Source: CALBPI01 sp963922335 (lineage in GTDB: Bacteria > Pseudomonadota > Gammaproteobacteria > Steroidobacterales > Woeseiaceae). Taken from it: a stretch of 64,000 bases of DNA. The notes beneath the pieces were generated by a model, which was given only the letters and a program-made list of their open reading frames with translations, was not told the origin of the DNA and ran no database searches. The stretch is taken from positions 124,001 through 188,000 of the forward strand of contig CAWUIB010000002.1 of the NCBI GenBank assembly GCA_963922335.1, given 5' to 3'. The translations under genes were made by a program, and so were the position numbers. Of this stretch, positions 25,337 through 33,306 are shown one piece after another. Positions within the stretch are counted from its first letter, which is position 1, and each line of letters opens with the position of its first letter.

Positions 25337-25792
25337 CTAATCCAGAGGCAAAACCGTTGCGTTTTTACGCTCATTGATGACGAAGCTGGTATTTGCTGAG
25401 GCAACACCTCGACCAGCGAGCAATGATTTCGTCAAGAATTGCTCAAAGTGACCCATGTCACGGGCGACCACTTTCAACAGATAATCGTACTGGCCACTCA
25501 ACGCGTGGCACTCGAGGATCTGCTCGGAGCTCGCCACCAACGATTCGAACTTCTTAAGCGTTTGCGGCAGATGGTCCTCCATCGAGACGTGAACAAAACC
25601 GAGTATGTGCAGACCGAGTGCAGCCCGTTCGAGAAGCGTTACGCGTTCACGAATAACGCCCGCGGCTTCGAGCTTTTGTACCCTGCGTAAACACGGCGAT
25701 GCCGACAACCCGACCGCCTCAGCCAACTTCTGGTTGGAGATGCGTGCATCACGTTGCAGGATCGAAAGAATCTTGCTGTCGTAGCTATCCAT
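25337..25792 (-). CDS. Lrp/AsnC-family transcriptional regulator
   Basis: This 151-residue protein has an N-terminal winged helix-turn-helix (about 1-60, DSYDSKILSILQRDARISNQ and QKLAEAVGLSASPCLRRVQKLE) and a C-terminal RAM ligand-binding domain (about 65-150, ECHALSGQYDYLLKVVARDM). Members bind amino acids. It diverges from the phenylalanine hydroxylase gene across 110 bases and lies upstream of the gcv operon on the same strand, so either could be its target. A palindrome GTGAT-N4-ATCAC sits 2 bases before its own start codon, suggesting autoregulation. Whether it senses phenylalanine, tyrosine or glycine cannot be read from sequence. Confidence 0.93.
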   Translation of the reverse strand: MDSYDSKILSILQRDARISNQKLAEAVGLSASPCLRRVQKLEAAGVIRERVTLLERAALGLHILGFVHVSMEDHLPQTLKKFESLVASSEQILECHALSGQYDYLLKVVARDMGHFEQFLTKSLLAGRGVASANTSFVINERKNATVLPLD

Positions 25793-25794
25793 TA

Positions 25795-25808
25795 GTGATT
25801 TTTATCAC
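25795..25808. promoter_or_regulatory. Inverted repeat GTGAT-N4-ATCAC, candidate Lrp-family operator
   Basis: Perfect five-base arms flank an all-T spacer on the plus strand, in the gap between the Lrp-family gene and phhA, two bases before the regulator's start codon. Position and symmetry suggest an autoregulatory site. Confidence 0.4.
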
Positions 25809-25890
25809 GTTTTATGGATTTATTGGTCGATAATTGCGCCTCATCGCTATTTTTCAGCATTTTCCGCAATCCTAAGCCAGGCGACTGAAA

Positions 25891-25896
25891 TATAAT
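25891..25896 (+). promoter_or_regulatory. -10 box of phhA (candidate leaderless transcript)
   Basis: A consensus TATAAT ends seven bases before the A of the phhA ATG (25903). No recognisable -35 box lies 16-18 bases upstream, which fits an activator-dependent promoter. No ribosome binding site can fit in the predicted transcript. Confidence 0.45.
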
Positions 25897-25902
25897 TGAG
25901 TC

Positions 25903-26694
25903 ATGAAAATTGTCAGTGAAGCTACGCCGTCGTACGTAGCACATACACCGCTCGACGACGGACACATTGCCTACAGCGACGCCGAGCATCAGGTCTGGCA
26001 GACGTTACTCGAGCGGCAACTCAAACTGCTGCCCGGACGCGCTTGTGATGCGTTCATTCAAGCGGGAGAGGCGATCGGATTCGGTAGCGAAATCCCGCAG
26101 TGCGCTGAGATTTCGAACACCCTGCGTGCAGCTACAGGCTGGTCGGTCACGCCGGTACCGGCAATCATTCCCGCAGACGAGTTCTTCTCACTGCTGGCTG
26201 AGAAACAGTTTCCCGCCGCGTCGTTTATCCGACGACCAGAGGATCTCGACTACCTCGAGGAACCGGATATTTTCCATGAGCTGTTCGGCCATGCGCCGCA
26301 CCTCACGGATGACCGGTTTGCTCAGTTCACCCACGCCTACGGTATTGCCGGACTCAAAGCAGACGCACGCGACCGCGAACTACTGGCTCGCTTGTACTGG
26401 TTTACGACAGAATTCGGGCTTGTGCAGTCAGACGAGGGCGTGCGTGCCTATGGCGCAGGCATCTGCTCATCGCCAGGTGAGCTGCTCTACGCCGTCGAAG
26501 ACAAGCGCCCGGATCGCAGGGCGTTCGATGTACTGGACGTACTGCGTACGCCGTTCCGAATCGACACCTATCAGGACATCTACTACGTCATCGACAACTT
26601 CGACACGCTGTTCGAGTTGGCCTACACCGATCTCTCAGATTTGATGCGTCAGGCAAAACGGCTGGGCGACTTCAAACCGTCCTGGGAGCGCTAG
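25903..26694 (+). CDS. phhA: Phenylalanine 4-monooxygenase
   Basis: PhhA hydroxylates phenylalanine to tyrosine using tetrahydrobiopterin or another pterin, O2 and non-haem Fe(II). The 263-residue protein is of bacterial size, with no regulatory ACT domain. Iron ligands His125 and His130 lie in IFHELFGHAP and Glu170 in YWFTTEFGL. RPEDLDYLEEPD and GAGICSSPGEL are further family blocks. The usual partner, pterin carbinolamine dehydratase (PhhB), is not in this window. The divergent Lrp-type regulator is the likely controller. The gene's end overlaps the convergent ATP-grasp gene by 23 bases. Confidence 0.96.
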   Translation: MKIVSEATPSYVAHTPLDDGHIAYSDAEHQVWQTLLERQLKLLPGRACDAFIQAGEAIGFGSEIPQCAEISNTLRAATGWSVTPVPAIIPADEFFSLLAEKQFPAASFIRRPEDLDYLEEPDIFHELFGHAPHLTDDRFAQFTHAYGIAGLKADARDRELLARLYWFTTEFGLVQSDEGVRAYGAGICSSPGELLYAVEDKRPDRRAFDVLDVLRTPFRIDTYQDIYYVIDNFDTLFELAYTDLSDLMRQAKRLGDFKPSWER

Positions 26695-27670
26695 CGCGGC
26701 CGTCGGTCGCGACCTCACTGAGCTCGAGCATCAATCGCCGACTAACGGCAGCGCGCTCCGCGGGAGACGCAGCAGTCGGATTCTTGTCGAGATGCTGGTC
26801 GATTGCACGAAACCGCGGCTTCAATCCTGCCCCGTTTGCTATCTGAATATTGAGGCCCGGACGCGCATTCATTTCCAACATGAGTGGCCCGAGATCTCTA
26901 TCGATAACGAGGTCAACGCCAAGATAGCCAAGACCGGAGACCTCATAACCGAGCGCAGCAATCTCGAGTATCTGATCCCAATGTGGCACGACATTATCGG
27001 CGATGGGTGAGAGCGTGTCCGGATGATCATCGACACGTTCATTGCCGCTTACAGCGCCCGATGTACGGCCGTTCGCGATGTCCACACCAGCGCCGACTGC
27101 ACCTTGGTGCAGGTTTGCCTTGCCGCCCGAACGACGGGTAGGCAATCGCACCATCGCCATGGCGGGATAGCCCTTATAAACGATGATCCGGATATCGGGT
27201 ACACCCTGGTAGCTGATCGCATCGAACACGCTGTCGAACCGAACCCGGTACTCGACGAGCGCCGAGTCAGCACCGCCCGTCAGACTAAATTGCCCTGAGA
27301 CAATATTGGAGACGTGAAAGAGTAAAGCGGACTCCGACATCAATTCGCCGCTGATCAGTCGATAGTGATCCCCATAGCGCCCATCGACCACGATAATCCC
27401 ATCACCACCACTACCGTTGGCGGGCTTAACAACGAAACTCGCCCGCTCCTCCAGTTTCGTTGGGAGCAGCAAGGCATCTGCCTGGCTTCGCGCAACAAAA
27501 TACAACTCCGGTACGGCCATGCCCGCGTCGCTGGCCAGACGCTTGGTACGCACTTTGTCGTCGACACGCGGGTAGAGTCGGCGAGGATTGAGCGGCATGA
27601 TGAAGTCCGCGTTGCGCTCGTTAATGCCGAGAACACCAGCCGCGTTCAGTGGTCGCCCCCAGAGCCTCAC
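26672..27670 (-). CDS. ATP-grasp protein, alpha-L-glutamate-ligase-related
   Basis: This 332-residue cytoplasmic protein has the ATP-grasp elements FVVKPANGSGGDGIIV (nucleotide-binding Lys and glycine-rich loop), GGKANLHQGAVGAGVDI and the metal-binding LMLEMNARPGLNIQIA. It belongs to the group named alpha-L-glutamate ligase-related or sugar-transfer-associated ATP-grasp, which is predicted to make a peptide-like bond on an unknown substrate. The start overlaps the stop of the 7TM gene by 4 bases (ATGA). The two families are recurrent neighbours in comparative genomics of amide-bond ligases (Iyer and Aravind work, from memory). Function remains unproven. Confidence 0.85.
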   Translation of the reverse strand: MRLWGRPLNAAGVLGINERNADFIMPLNPRRLYPRVDDKVRTKRLASDAGMAVPELYFVARSQADALLLPTKLEERASFVVKPANGSGGDGIIVVDGRYGDHYRLISGELMSESALLFHVSNIVSGQFSLTGGADSALVEYRVRFDSVFDAISYQGVPDIRIIVYKGYPAMAMVRLPTRRSGGKANLHQGAVGAGVDIANGRTSGAVSGNERVDDHPDTLSPIADNVVPHWDQILEIAALGYEVSGLGYLGVDLVIDRDLGPLMLEMNARPGLNIQIANGAGLKPRFRAIDQHLDKNPTAASPAERAAVSRRLMLELSEVATDGRASAPRTV

Positions 27671-29193
27671 TGGTCGCCACGCTCCAGCGCGCGAAACCGT
27701 TTTAGTTCGAACAGTCGGTAACCGGTATAACGCCCGCTCAGCAAGACAAGCGCCAACACCGCCAGCAGCAGCTCCGGGAACGTGAAGATCAAATGCTCAA
27801 GAGCATTGTTGCCCATAACGAGGTACGCCAGCGCTGCGACTAACAAGCTGCCGGCGCCGGCCTTTACCGCCTCTGCAGCGCCCCTCTCCTCCCAGATGAT
27901 CGACATTCGCTCAATGGTCATCGCAATGATGACCATCGGGAACAAAGCAACAGACAAGCCCGTCTCCAGTCCGAGCCGATGCGCAAGGATACTGATCACC
28001 AGCATCAGGATGACCACAATAATCAGCACGGCCGTCAGTCGTGGCACTAACAATAATCGCAATCGCTCCAGCCCAAAACGAATTGCCAGGCCAAGGCCGG
28101 TTAGCAGCGTGAACAGAATGACACCTGCCAACAAGTCGGTTTCGCGAAATGCGATGGCGATCAACACGGGCATGAATGTGCCAAACGTCTGCACGCCGAC
28201 AAAATTCCTCAACACCACCATGACCAATGCACCGATGGGCACCATGAGCAACACCGAGTACACAGCTTGGGTCTGGATCGGCAACCCGAACAGTGAAAAG
28301 TCGAGCACCATCGACCCCGTTGCGGCACTGCGCTGCGACACGACGTTAAGGCTATCCAGTTGACTGCGACGGACAGCGAAGTTCAGCTCGAGATCGGACC
28401 CTCCCTGTATCACTGCCAACGGCTCAAAGCCACGCCACCACGGGTAGAAATTCCGCGCCAGGCCTTGCTGGCCGGTGCGAGGATTGTACGCCGACCATGA
28501 AACACCGTCGTGGACCTCAAGATAAGTACGCACCGAGGCGTTGCGTTGCTCATCCGCCAGAAGCAGACCTCGGACCGGCCTCGCAGGTACACGGGCGAAA
28601 GCGAGCAATTCGACCAGTCGTTCTGTACGCCGTAAAGACCCGCTTAAACCGTCAAACAACAGTTCTACGTTTGGTCCGGGCGAGGGGTCATTGACCCTCT
28701 GAAGCAATTCCGCCACCAATGTGTCGGCATCTGCGGATTGCTCCCGAACTTCGCCCATTAAAACGACCGCTGCTGTATTCAACGGCTCTTGGAGAACAGG
28801 TATTTCCGGGAAAGGTGGTGTCGTGTCCGCTTCCTCAACCGACGGATCGACAGACACCACCACTCGATAATACAGGCGCTGCTCTCCGCTCGCGCTGCGA
28901 CGCGACCATCGCACAAGCCTGCCTCCATCCGCGTAACCGATGTTGAATCCGAAACGACCAGAAACAGAGTTCTCCGAAAGTGTAGCGAATCCACTGGTCA
29001 GCGCAGGCACTTTCAATTCGGCCTTAATCGGACCTGGGCGCGCGTCGAATCGTAATGACGCCTCGATTGTCCACGCCGTTCGCTCCGCATCGGCAGTCAG
29101 CGGGAAGCCAAGCACCTGAACTTTGTAAAAGAACAACGACCCGCCCGCCAGAGCGCACAGGAATGCAATGATTCGTACCGGACGGTTGTTCAT
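27667..29193 (-). CDS. Inactive-transglutaminase-like periplasmic domain fused to 7TM membrane domain
   Basis: This 508-residue protein begins with one membrane anchor (about 7-25). An extracytoplasmic domain follows (about 30-300) with a transglutaminase-like region (LLFDGLSGSLRRTERLVELLAFARVPARPVRG and HDGVSWSAYNPRTGQQG lie in it). Then come about seven transmembrane helices (about 310-490, with FGLPIQTQAVYSVLLMVPIG and RNFVGVQTFGTFMPVL). The catalytic cysteine of real transglutaminases is not evident, as in the inactive family. It overlaps both neighbours by 4 bases: the ubiquinone hydroxylase gene upstream and the ATP-grasp gene downstream. It may receive or sense the product of the ATP-grasp enzyme; this is inference. 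Confidence 0.85.
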   Translation of the reverse strand: MNNRPVRIIAFLCALAGGSLFFYKVQVLGFPLTADAERTAWTIEASLRFDARPGPIKAELKVPALTSGFATLSENSVSGRFGFNIGYADGGRLVRWSRRSASGEQRLYYRVVVSVDPSVEEADTTPPFPEIPVLQEPLNTAAVVLMGEVREQSADADTLVAELLQRVNDPSPGPNVELLFDGLSGSLRRTERLVELLAFARVPARPVRGLLLADEQRNASVRTYLEVHDGVSWSAYNPRTGQQGLARNFYPWWRGFEPLAVIQGGSDLELNFAVRRSQLDSLNVVSQRSAATGSMVLDFSLFGLPIQTQAVYSVLLMVPIGALVMVVLRNFVGVQTFGTFMPVLIAIAFRETDLLAGVILFTLLTGLGLAIRFGLERLRLLLVPRLTAVLIIVVILMLVISILAHRLGLETGLSVALFPMVIIAMTIERMSIIWEERGAAEAVKAGAGSLLVAALAYLVMGNNALEHLIFTFPELLLAVLALVLLSGRYTGYRLFELKRFRALERGDQ

Positions 29194-30410
29194 GACATCT
29201 CACCTAACGCGTCAACACCGCGCATCGTGGTCGCATGACCAATGGCGAGTTGCTCAGCAAGCGAGCTGCTCTGAAACCACTGCATGCCACGTCGACGCAG
29301 ATCTGCGAAGGCGCCCTGATCGCGCCCAAACAAGCGATTGATGAAGTCCATGCCAAACAACGTGGTCAGATTATCAGCGCGCCGCGTCCTTCTGTAGCGA
29401 CGCAGCCATGGCGCATCACCGGGGTCACCGCGCGACTCGACAACCTCCTTCACGATACCAGCAAGCGCTACCGCATCCGCAAAACCGAGGTTAGCGCCCT
29501 GCCCTGCTAACGGATGAATCGCGTGTGCTGCATCCCCGATCAGCGCCGTGCGAGGCGCAATTGGATCGGTGACATAGGCACTCTCTAACGGAAACGAAAT
29601 GACCGGCGATGTCGGTGAAAGCCGGCCAAGAATCTGGTCGCTCGCTTCGCTGACCGCTTCTGTAAACGCCTCCGCACTCATCGTTTGCAGTGCACGCGCA
29701 TGCTCAGGTAGCGTCGACCAGACTAAAGACACGCGCGCATCGCGAAGCGGTAGCAATGCGAGCGGACCATCCGGCAGGAATCGCTGCAGCGCCGTGCGCT
29801 CATGAGCCAGTTCAGGCATAAGTGTCGCGACGACCGCGCGTTGATGGTGGGACCATCGCCGCACGCCAAGACCCAAACTCTGTCGTACGCGACTCTGGCG
29901 TCCATCGGCACCGATCAGCAGCTCAGCCTCAAGCGTGTCTCCGGACAGTGTCGTAACCCTGACCCCATCGTCGCGCGACTCAATCTCCGCAACGCCATCA
30001 GCGAGCAACGACACGCCAGAGTCCGAAGCGAGATGCTCGAACAGGCTCGCCTGCAGCGCAGCAACGTCCGTCATGGCGCCGAGCGACTTTCGCCCAACAC
30101 GATAAGCGGCAAATTCGATGCCATCCGCCGCCCAATGGCCCGCATCCCACACTCGCATGCGTTCATAGGGCGCAAGGGCGAACTCGGGCAGAGTAGACAG
30201 TATGCCGATGCTATCGAAAAGGCTCATCGACGCAGGAGTCATCGCAATCACCCGCAGCCCCGACTCGGTCGGCATCCGAATATCCTGGGTTGCCGGATCG
30301 CAGACCGTCACCTGTACCCGGGGGGATGCTTTGCGTATCGCCGCAGCAGCCGCGAGACCCACGGGACCAGCTCCTGCAACGACCACTCTCGGCTCTGCTC
30401 GAACCGCCAT
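29190..30410 (-). CDS. UbiH/UbiI-family FAD-dependent ubiquinone biosynthesis hydroxylase
   Basis: This 406-residue flavoprotein monooxygenase has the FAD Rossmann motif VVVAGAGPVGLAAAAAI, the middle DG motif LLIGADGRQSRVRQ and the C-terminal TALIGDAAHAIHPLAGQGANLGFAD. These are characteristic of UbiH, UbiI and UbiF enzymes that hydroxylate the ubiquinone ring. In E. coli the place next to pepP holds ubiH then ubiI. Only one such gene is here, and Coq7, which performs the C6 hydroxylation in many proteobacteria, is encoded at 37.4 kb. Sequence alone does not tell me whether this is UbiH, UbiI or a broad-specificity enzyme. It follows pepP by 2 bases. Confidence 0.9.
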   Translation of the reverse strand: MAVRAEPRVVVAGAGPVGLAAAAAIRKASPRVQVTVCDPATQDIRMPTESGLRVIAMTPASMSLFDSIGILSTLPEFALAPYERMRVWDAGHWAADGIEFAAYRVGRKSLGAMTDVAALQASLFEHLASDSGVSLLADGVAEIESRDDGVRVTTLSGDTLEAELLIGADGRQSRVRQSLGLGVRRWSHHQRAVVATLMPELAHERTALQRFLPDGPLALLPLRDARVSLVWSTLPEHARALQTMSAEAFTEAVSEASDQILGRLSPTSPVISFPLESAYVTDPIAPRTALIGDAAHAIHPLAGQGANLGFADAVALAGIVKEVVESRGDPGDAPWLRRYRRTRRADNLTTLFGMDFINRLFGRDQGAFADLRRRGMQWFQSSSLAEQLAIGHATTMRGVDALGEMS

Positions 30411-30412
30411 GA

Positions 30413-31762
30413 TCAGGCAGCAACCTCAAAACTGTCGCCCGCCATCCACGCTTCCACCTCATTTGCTGTCCGAGGTAGTCCCTGGGTCAGCAATTCGGGC
30501 GTGTCGCGCGTGATCAGGACATCGTCTTCGATCCGCACGCCAATGCCGCGCCACTGCCGGGGCACGTTCGCATCCGGCGCGATATAGATGCCGGGCTCGA
30601 CTGTCATCACCATACCGGGCTCCAGCAAACGCCATTGGTCATCAACTTTGTAGTCCCCGACGTCATGGACATCGATACCCAACCAGTGTCCGGTGCGATG
30701 CATGAAAAATTCCCGATAAGCCTCGTCCTTGAGGAGTCGTCGCAGATTGCCCGACAGCAAACCGAGCTTGCGCAGCCCCAAGGTAATTGCCTTGACGGCC
30801 GCCTCGTGTGGAGAGTTCCAGTGGTTGCCCGATCGCGCCGCCGATATGGCAGCGTCCTGCGCTGCGAGTACTACGTCATAAACCGCGCGCTGCTCGGGCG
30901 TGAACCTGCCGTTCACCGGATAGGTACGTGTGATATCCGAAGCGTACATCTGCGCCTCGCAACCGGCGTCAACCAGAACCAGATCGCCATCGCACAGGAC
31001 GCTGTCGTTGCTCGTGTAATGCAGCACACAACCGTTGGCACCACCACCCACAATCGGCGGGTAAGAGGGCTGACTATCAAAGCGACGGAACTCGTGCAGG
31101 TATTCGGCCTCGAGTTCGAACTCGGTCATGCCGGGCTCAACCACCCGCATAGCGCGCAAATGGGCGCTTACCGCAATCTTTGCCGCACGCCGAAGTCGCG
31201 AGACCTCGGACTTCGACTTGAACAGACGCATGTCGTGCAGGAAATGATCGAGTGCGACAAATTCGTATGGCGCATCAACCCCCTTGATGTTCCTGCCGCG
31301 TAGCAGCCGGATCCAACCAGTCACATGAGTATCAAAGTCCGCGTAACGCCCCATCGTGTAGTACACGCGTGTCGCGTTCTCCATGAGTCCAGGGAGAATG
31401 TCGTCGATATCCGTGATCGGAAATGCGTCGTCCGCACGAAAATCCGTCACTGCCCGCTCCGGTCCCGCGCGTTCTCCGTGCCACAGTGCATCCTCCGGGT
31501 CGGTCTCTCGACAGAAGAGGATGAACTCGCCCGCCGGGCGCCCGGGCACCAAAACTGCAACGGCCTCCGGCTCATGGAATCCCGTGAGGTAGTAGAAGTC
31601 CGAGTCCTGACGATAATCGTGGTTTACGTCGCGCGATCGCGGACGCACTGGGGCCGCTGGCACAATCGCAATGCTGTCATTCCCCATGATCCGCATCAGT
31701 TGCCGCCGGCGTCGCTGATACTCGCCCAGCGCTTGCTTGGGTGCTTTCGGCACGCGCACCAC
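30413..31762 (-). CDS. pepP: Xaa-Pro aminopeptidase (aminopeptidase P)
   Basis: PepP removes an N-terminal residue that precedes proline, in the cytoplasm. The 449-residue protein has an N-terminal AMP_N domain (RRRQLMRIMGNDSIAIVPAA, DFYYLTGFHEPEA) and a pita-bread metallopeptidase domain. The metal ligands are visible: DLVLVDAGCEAQMYASDITRTYP (two Asp), HRTGHWLGIDVHDVGDY (His), MVMTVEPGIYI (Glu) and GIGVRIEDDVLIT (Glu). The GTG start overlaps the ygfB stop (TAGTG). ygfB-pepP-ubi is the conserved order. Confidence 0.95.
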   Translation of the reverse strand: MVRVPKAPKQALGEYQRRRRQLMRIMGNDSIAIVPAAPVRPRSRDVNHDYRQDSDFYYLTGFHEPEAVAVLVPGRPAGEFILFCRETDPEDALWHGERAGPERAVTDFRADDAFPITDIDDILPGLMENATRVYYTMGRYADFDTHVTGWIRLLRGRNIKGVDAPYEFVALDHFLHDMRLFKSKSEVSRLRRAAKIAVSAHLRAMRVVEPGMTEFELEAEYLHEFRRFDSQPSYPPIVGGGANGCVLHYTSNDSVLCDGDLVLVDAGCEAQMYASDITRTYPVNGRFTPEQRAVYDVVLAAQDAAISAARSGNHWNSPHEAAVKAITLGLRKLGLLSGNLRRLLKDEAYREFFMHRTGHWLGIDVHDVGDYKVDDQWRLLEPGMVMTVEPGIYIAPDANVPRQWRGIGVRIEDDVLITRDTPELLTQGLPRTANEVEAWMAGDSFEVAA

Positions 31763-32352
31763 TAGTGAACCTTCGCCTCATCGCCATCGGTGATGGCTCG
31801 AATCGAAGTCAGGGTCTCGTAGGAGAGCTGCGCCGCCACTCTGAGAAACTCAACAAGCTCAGCGTAGTCAGCTTCGTGTGCATCCTCTGCCTCACCGATT
31901 TCCTCTGCATCAATCGCGGCTTTGGAAATCTCCGCAAGATCACCCAACAACTCCGCCAGTGGCTCAGCCTCCAGAGTCTCCCGTGCTGGAGAACCGCGTA
32001 ACGCGGCGCCCTCCCCAAGACCGTTCAGAAAACCGGTAGCCCACAACGCGAGACTGCCAACTCTGTCTCTTATGTCATCTTCATCGTCGGGGAGACAAAG
32101 GTCAGGCAAGCCCTCCCCTGCCTCCAGAATCGCGATCCTTTGCGCAGCAAACTCTACAACCGCCTGGCGGGCCCCATCCTCACCGCCTTCTGCTTGTGTG
32201 AACAACTGCTGCACCCAAACACCTATCGCCTCATTACCGAGCATCGCTGCGAGGCTAAGCAGACGTCCGTCAGCTTCGGAGGCGGATACCTCTACGCCGC
32301 AGCTGCCAAGCAATCGTTCAATCGTGAGATAGGCGTCGTCGCCAATCGACAT
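31762..32352 (-). CDS. ygfB: UPF0149 family protein YgfB
   Basis: This 196-residue acidic, all-helical protein has family features LGSCGVEVSASEADGRLLSLAA, LWATGFLNGLGE and the C-terminal ADYAELVEFLRVAAQLSYETL. In Pseudomonas aeruginosa YgfB affects beta-lactam resistance by repressing ampDh3; no enzymatic activity is known. It opens the minus-strand operon ygfB-pepP-ubi-7TM-ATP-grasp. A GGGGAG ribosome binding site lies before the ATG at 32352. It diverges from the zapB-like/zapA pair across 131 bases. Confidence 0.93.
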   Translation of the reverse strand: MSIGDDAYLTIERLLGSCGVEVSASEADGRLLSLAAMLGNEAIGVWVQQLFTQAEGGEDGARQAVVEFAAQRIAILEAGEGLPDLCLPDDEDDIRDRVGSLALWATGFLNGLGEGAALRGSPARETLEAEPLAELLGDLAEISKAAIDAEEIGEAEDAHEADYAELVEFLRVAAQLSYETLTSIRAITDGDEAKVH

Positions 32353-32448
32353 GGTCGAATCTCCCCAAAAATCAGTGCGCGATCATAACAAATGCTCGGT
32401 CGAGCTCGTGGGTTGCGGCAAGTTAAGGCCTGCGACAGCACTCATACA

Positions 32449-32477
32449 TTGACCGTTTTCCCGACGGTCACTATATT
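32449..32477 (+). promoter_or_regulatory. Strong sigma70 promoter of the zapB-like/zapA pair, overlapped by an inverted repeat
   Basis: TTGACC (32449-32454), a 17-base spacer and TATATT (32472-32477). The start of transcription seven bases later is 32484, exactly a GTG start codon, so a leaderless mRNA is predicted. TGACCGT-N7-ACGGTCA (32450-32470) overlays the -35 box and spacer and could be an operator. Confidence 0.6.
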
Positions 32478-32483
32478 CGCGTG

Positions 32484-32714
32484 GTGACTGATGCATCTCA
32501 CAACCAGTTTGATCAGGCGTTGCAACGACTGGAATCGCGCATGGACGACATCGTGCGCGTGTGTGACCAGTTGCGCGAGGAAAACCGATCACTGCGCGAG
32601 CGGCAAGAAACGTTAATGAACGAACGCGCGTCGTTGTTGCAGAAGAACGAGCTCGTCCGAAGCAAGGTGGAGGCCATGATTGGTCGGCTCAAGGCTATGG
32701 AAAACGGCAGCTAG
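32484..32714 (+). CDS. Small coiled-coil protein, TIGR02449/ZapB-like
   Basis: This is a 76-residue protein that is almost entirely coiled coil: LQRLESRMDDIVRVCDQLRE, then NRSLRERQETLMNERASLLQ and LVRSKVEAMIGRLKAME. It matches the short family found directly upstream of zapA in many gammaproteobacteria, thought to be ZapB-related and to act at the division ring; the role here is inferred from position. Two GTG codons (32481 and 32484) can serve as start. The second lies at the predicted transcription start. zapA begins 2 bases after the stop. Confidence 0.85.
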   Translation: MTDASHNQFDQALQRLESRMDDIVRVCDQLREENRSLRERQETLMNERASLLQKNELVRSKVEAMIGRLKAMENGS

Positions 32715-32716
32715 CC

Positions 32717-33031
32717 ATGTCCGACATTTATGCACACGTCACTGTTCGGATCCTGGAGAAGGAATACCAGGTGTCGTGTCCAGTCAACGAGCGCACTGCC
32801 TTGCTGGACGCTGCCGAGCTACTAAACCAACAAATGCGCGAGATTCGAGATAGCGGCAAGGTTGTCGGTCTTGATCGCATCGCGGTCATGGCGGCACTGA
32901 ACATGGCGAATGACCTGTTGAAGTCCCAGGGTAACGAGACGGACCTCAAAACAAGCTTCTCGAGCAGGTTGAAGGCGCTAAATGAGCGCGCCGACGCCGT
33001 ATTAGGCTCAGCACGCCAACTTGATTTGTGA
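32717..33031 (+). CDS. zapA: Cell division protein ZapA
   Basis: ZapA bundles FtsZ protofilaments at the division ring. The 104-residue protein has the N-terminal globular domain (VTVRILEKEYQVSCPVNERT, LLDAAELLNQQMREIRDSGK) followed by a C-terminal coiled coil. DRIAVMAALNMANDLL is the conserved core. Length is close to E. coli ZapA (109). It is followed directly by 6S RNA and fau, as in E. coli. Confidence 0.95.
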   Translation: MSDIYAHVTVRILEKEYQVSCPVNERTALLDAAELLNQQMREIRDSGKVVGLDRIAVMAALNMANDLLKSQGNETDLKTSFSSRLKALNERADAVLGSARQLDL

Positions 33032-33095
33032 TTTGACGCACACCGGGCACCAAGTCGCTGGCGCAAACAGACGATCACGTGTAACAATCTGACTT

Positions 33096-33282
33096 GTGCT
33101 TCCTGCCGCGTTCGACGATGGCCTGGAAACCTCTCGACCCTAATTATTTAACTTCGGGGCTGTGCCTGCAGGTGGATTTGCGCATTACCGGCGATGCCGG
33201 AAAGCCTGTTCTATCGTGGTTGGCCCCACCTTACTCTCAGGTTCGAGAGTGATGGTCGTTGACGGCGTAAGCGGGAAGTACA
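33096..33282 (+). ncRNA. ssrS: 6S RNA
   Basis: The 275-base gap between zapA and fau carries a sequence with the layout of 6S RNA, the regulator that mimics an open promoter and traps sigma70 RNA polymerase. The ends can form a long imperfect stem (CTTCCTGC near 33099 with GCGGGAAG near 33271). The centre has the typical GCCGGAAAGCCT element, and towards the 3' side lies the hairpin ACTCTC-AGGTTC-GAGAGT after CCACCTT. Size (about 187) and position match the family. The primary sequence is diverged and the ends are estimated to within several bases. The gene for 5-formyltetrahydrofolate cyclo-ligase follows, as in most gammaproteobacteria. Confidence 0.8.
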
Positions 33283-33306
33283 CTTATTCAGCCTTCTACT
33301 CCCTCA

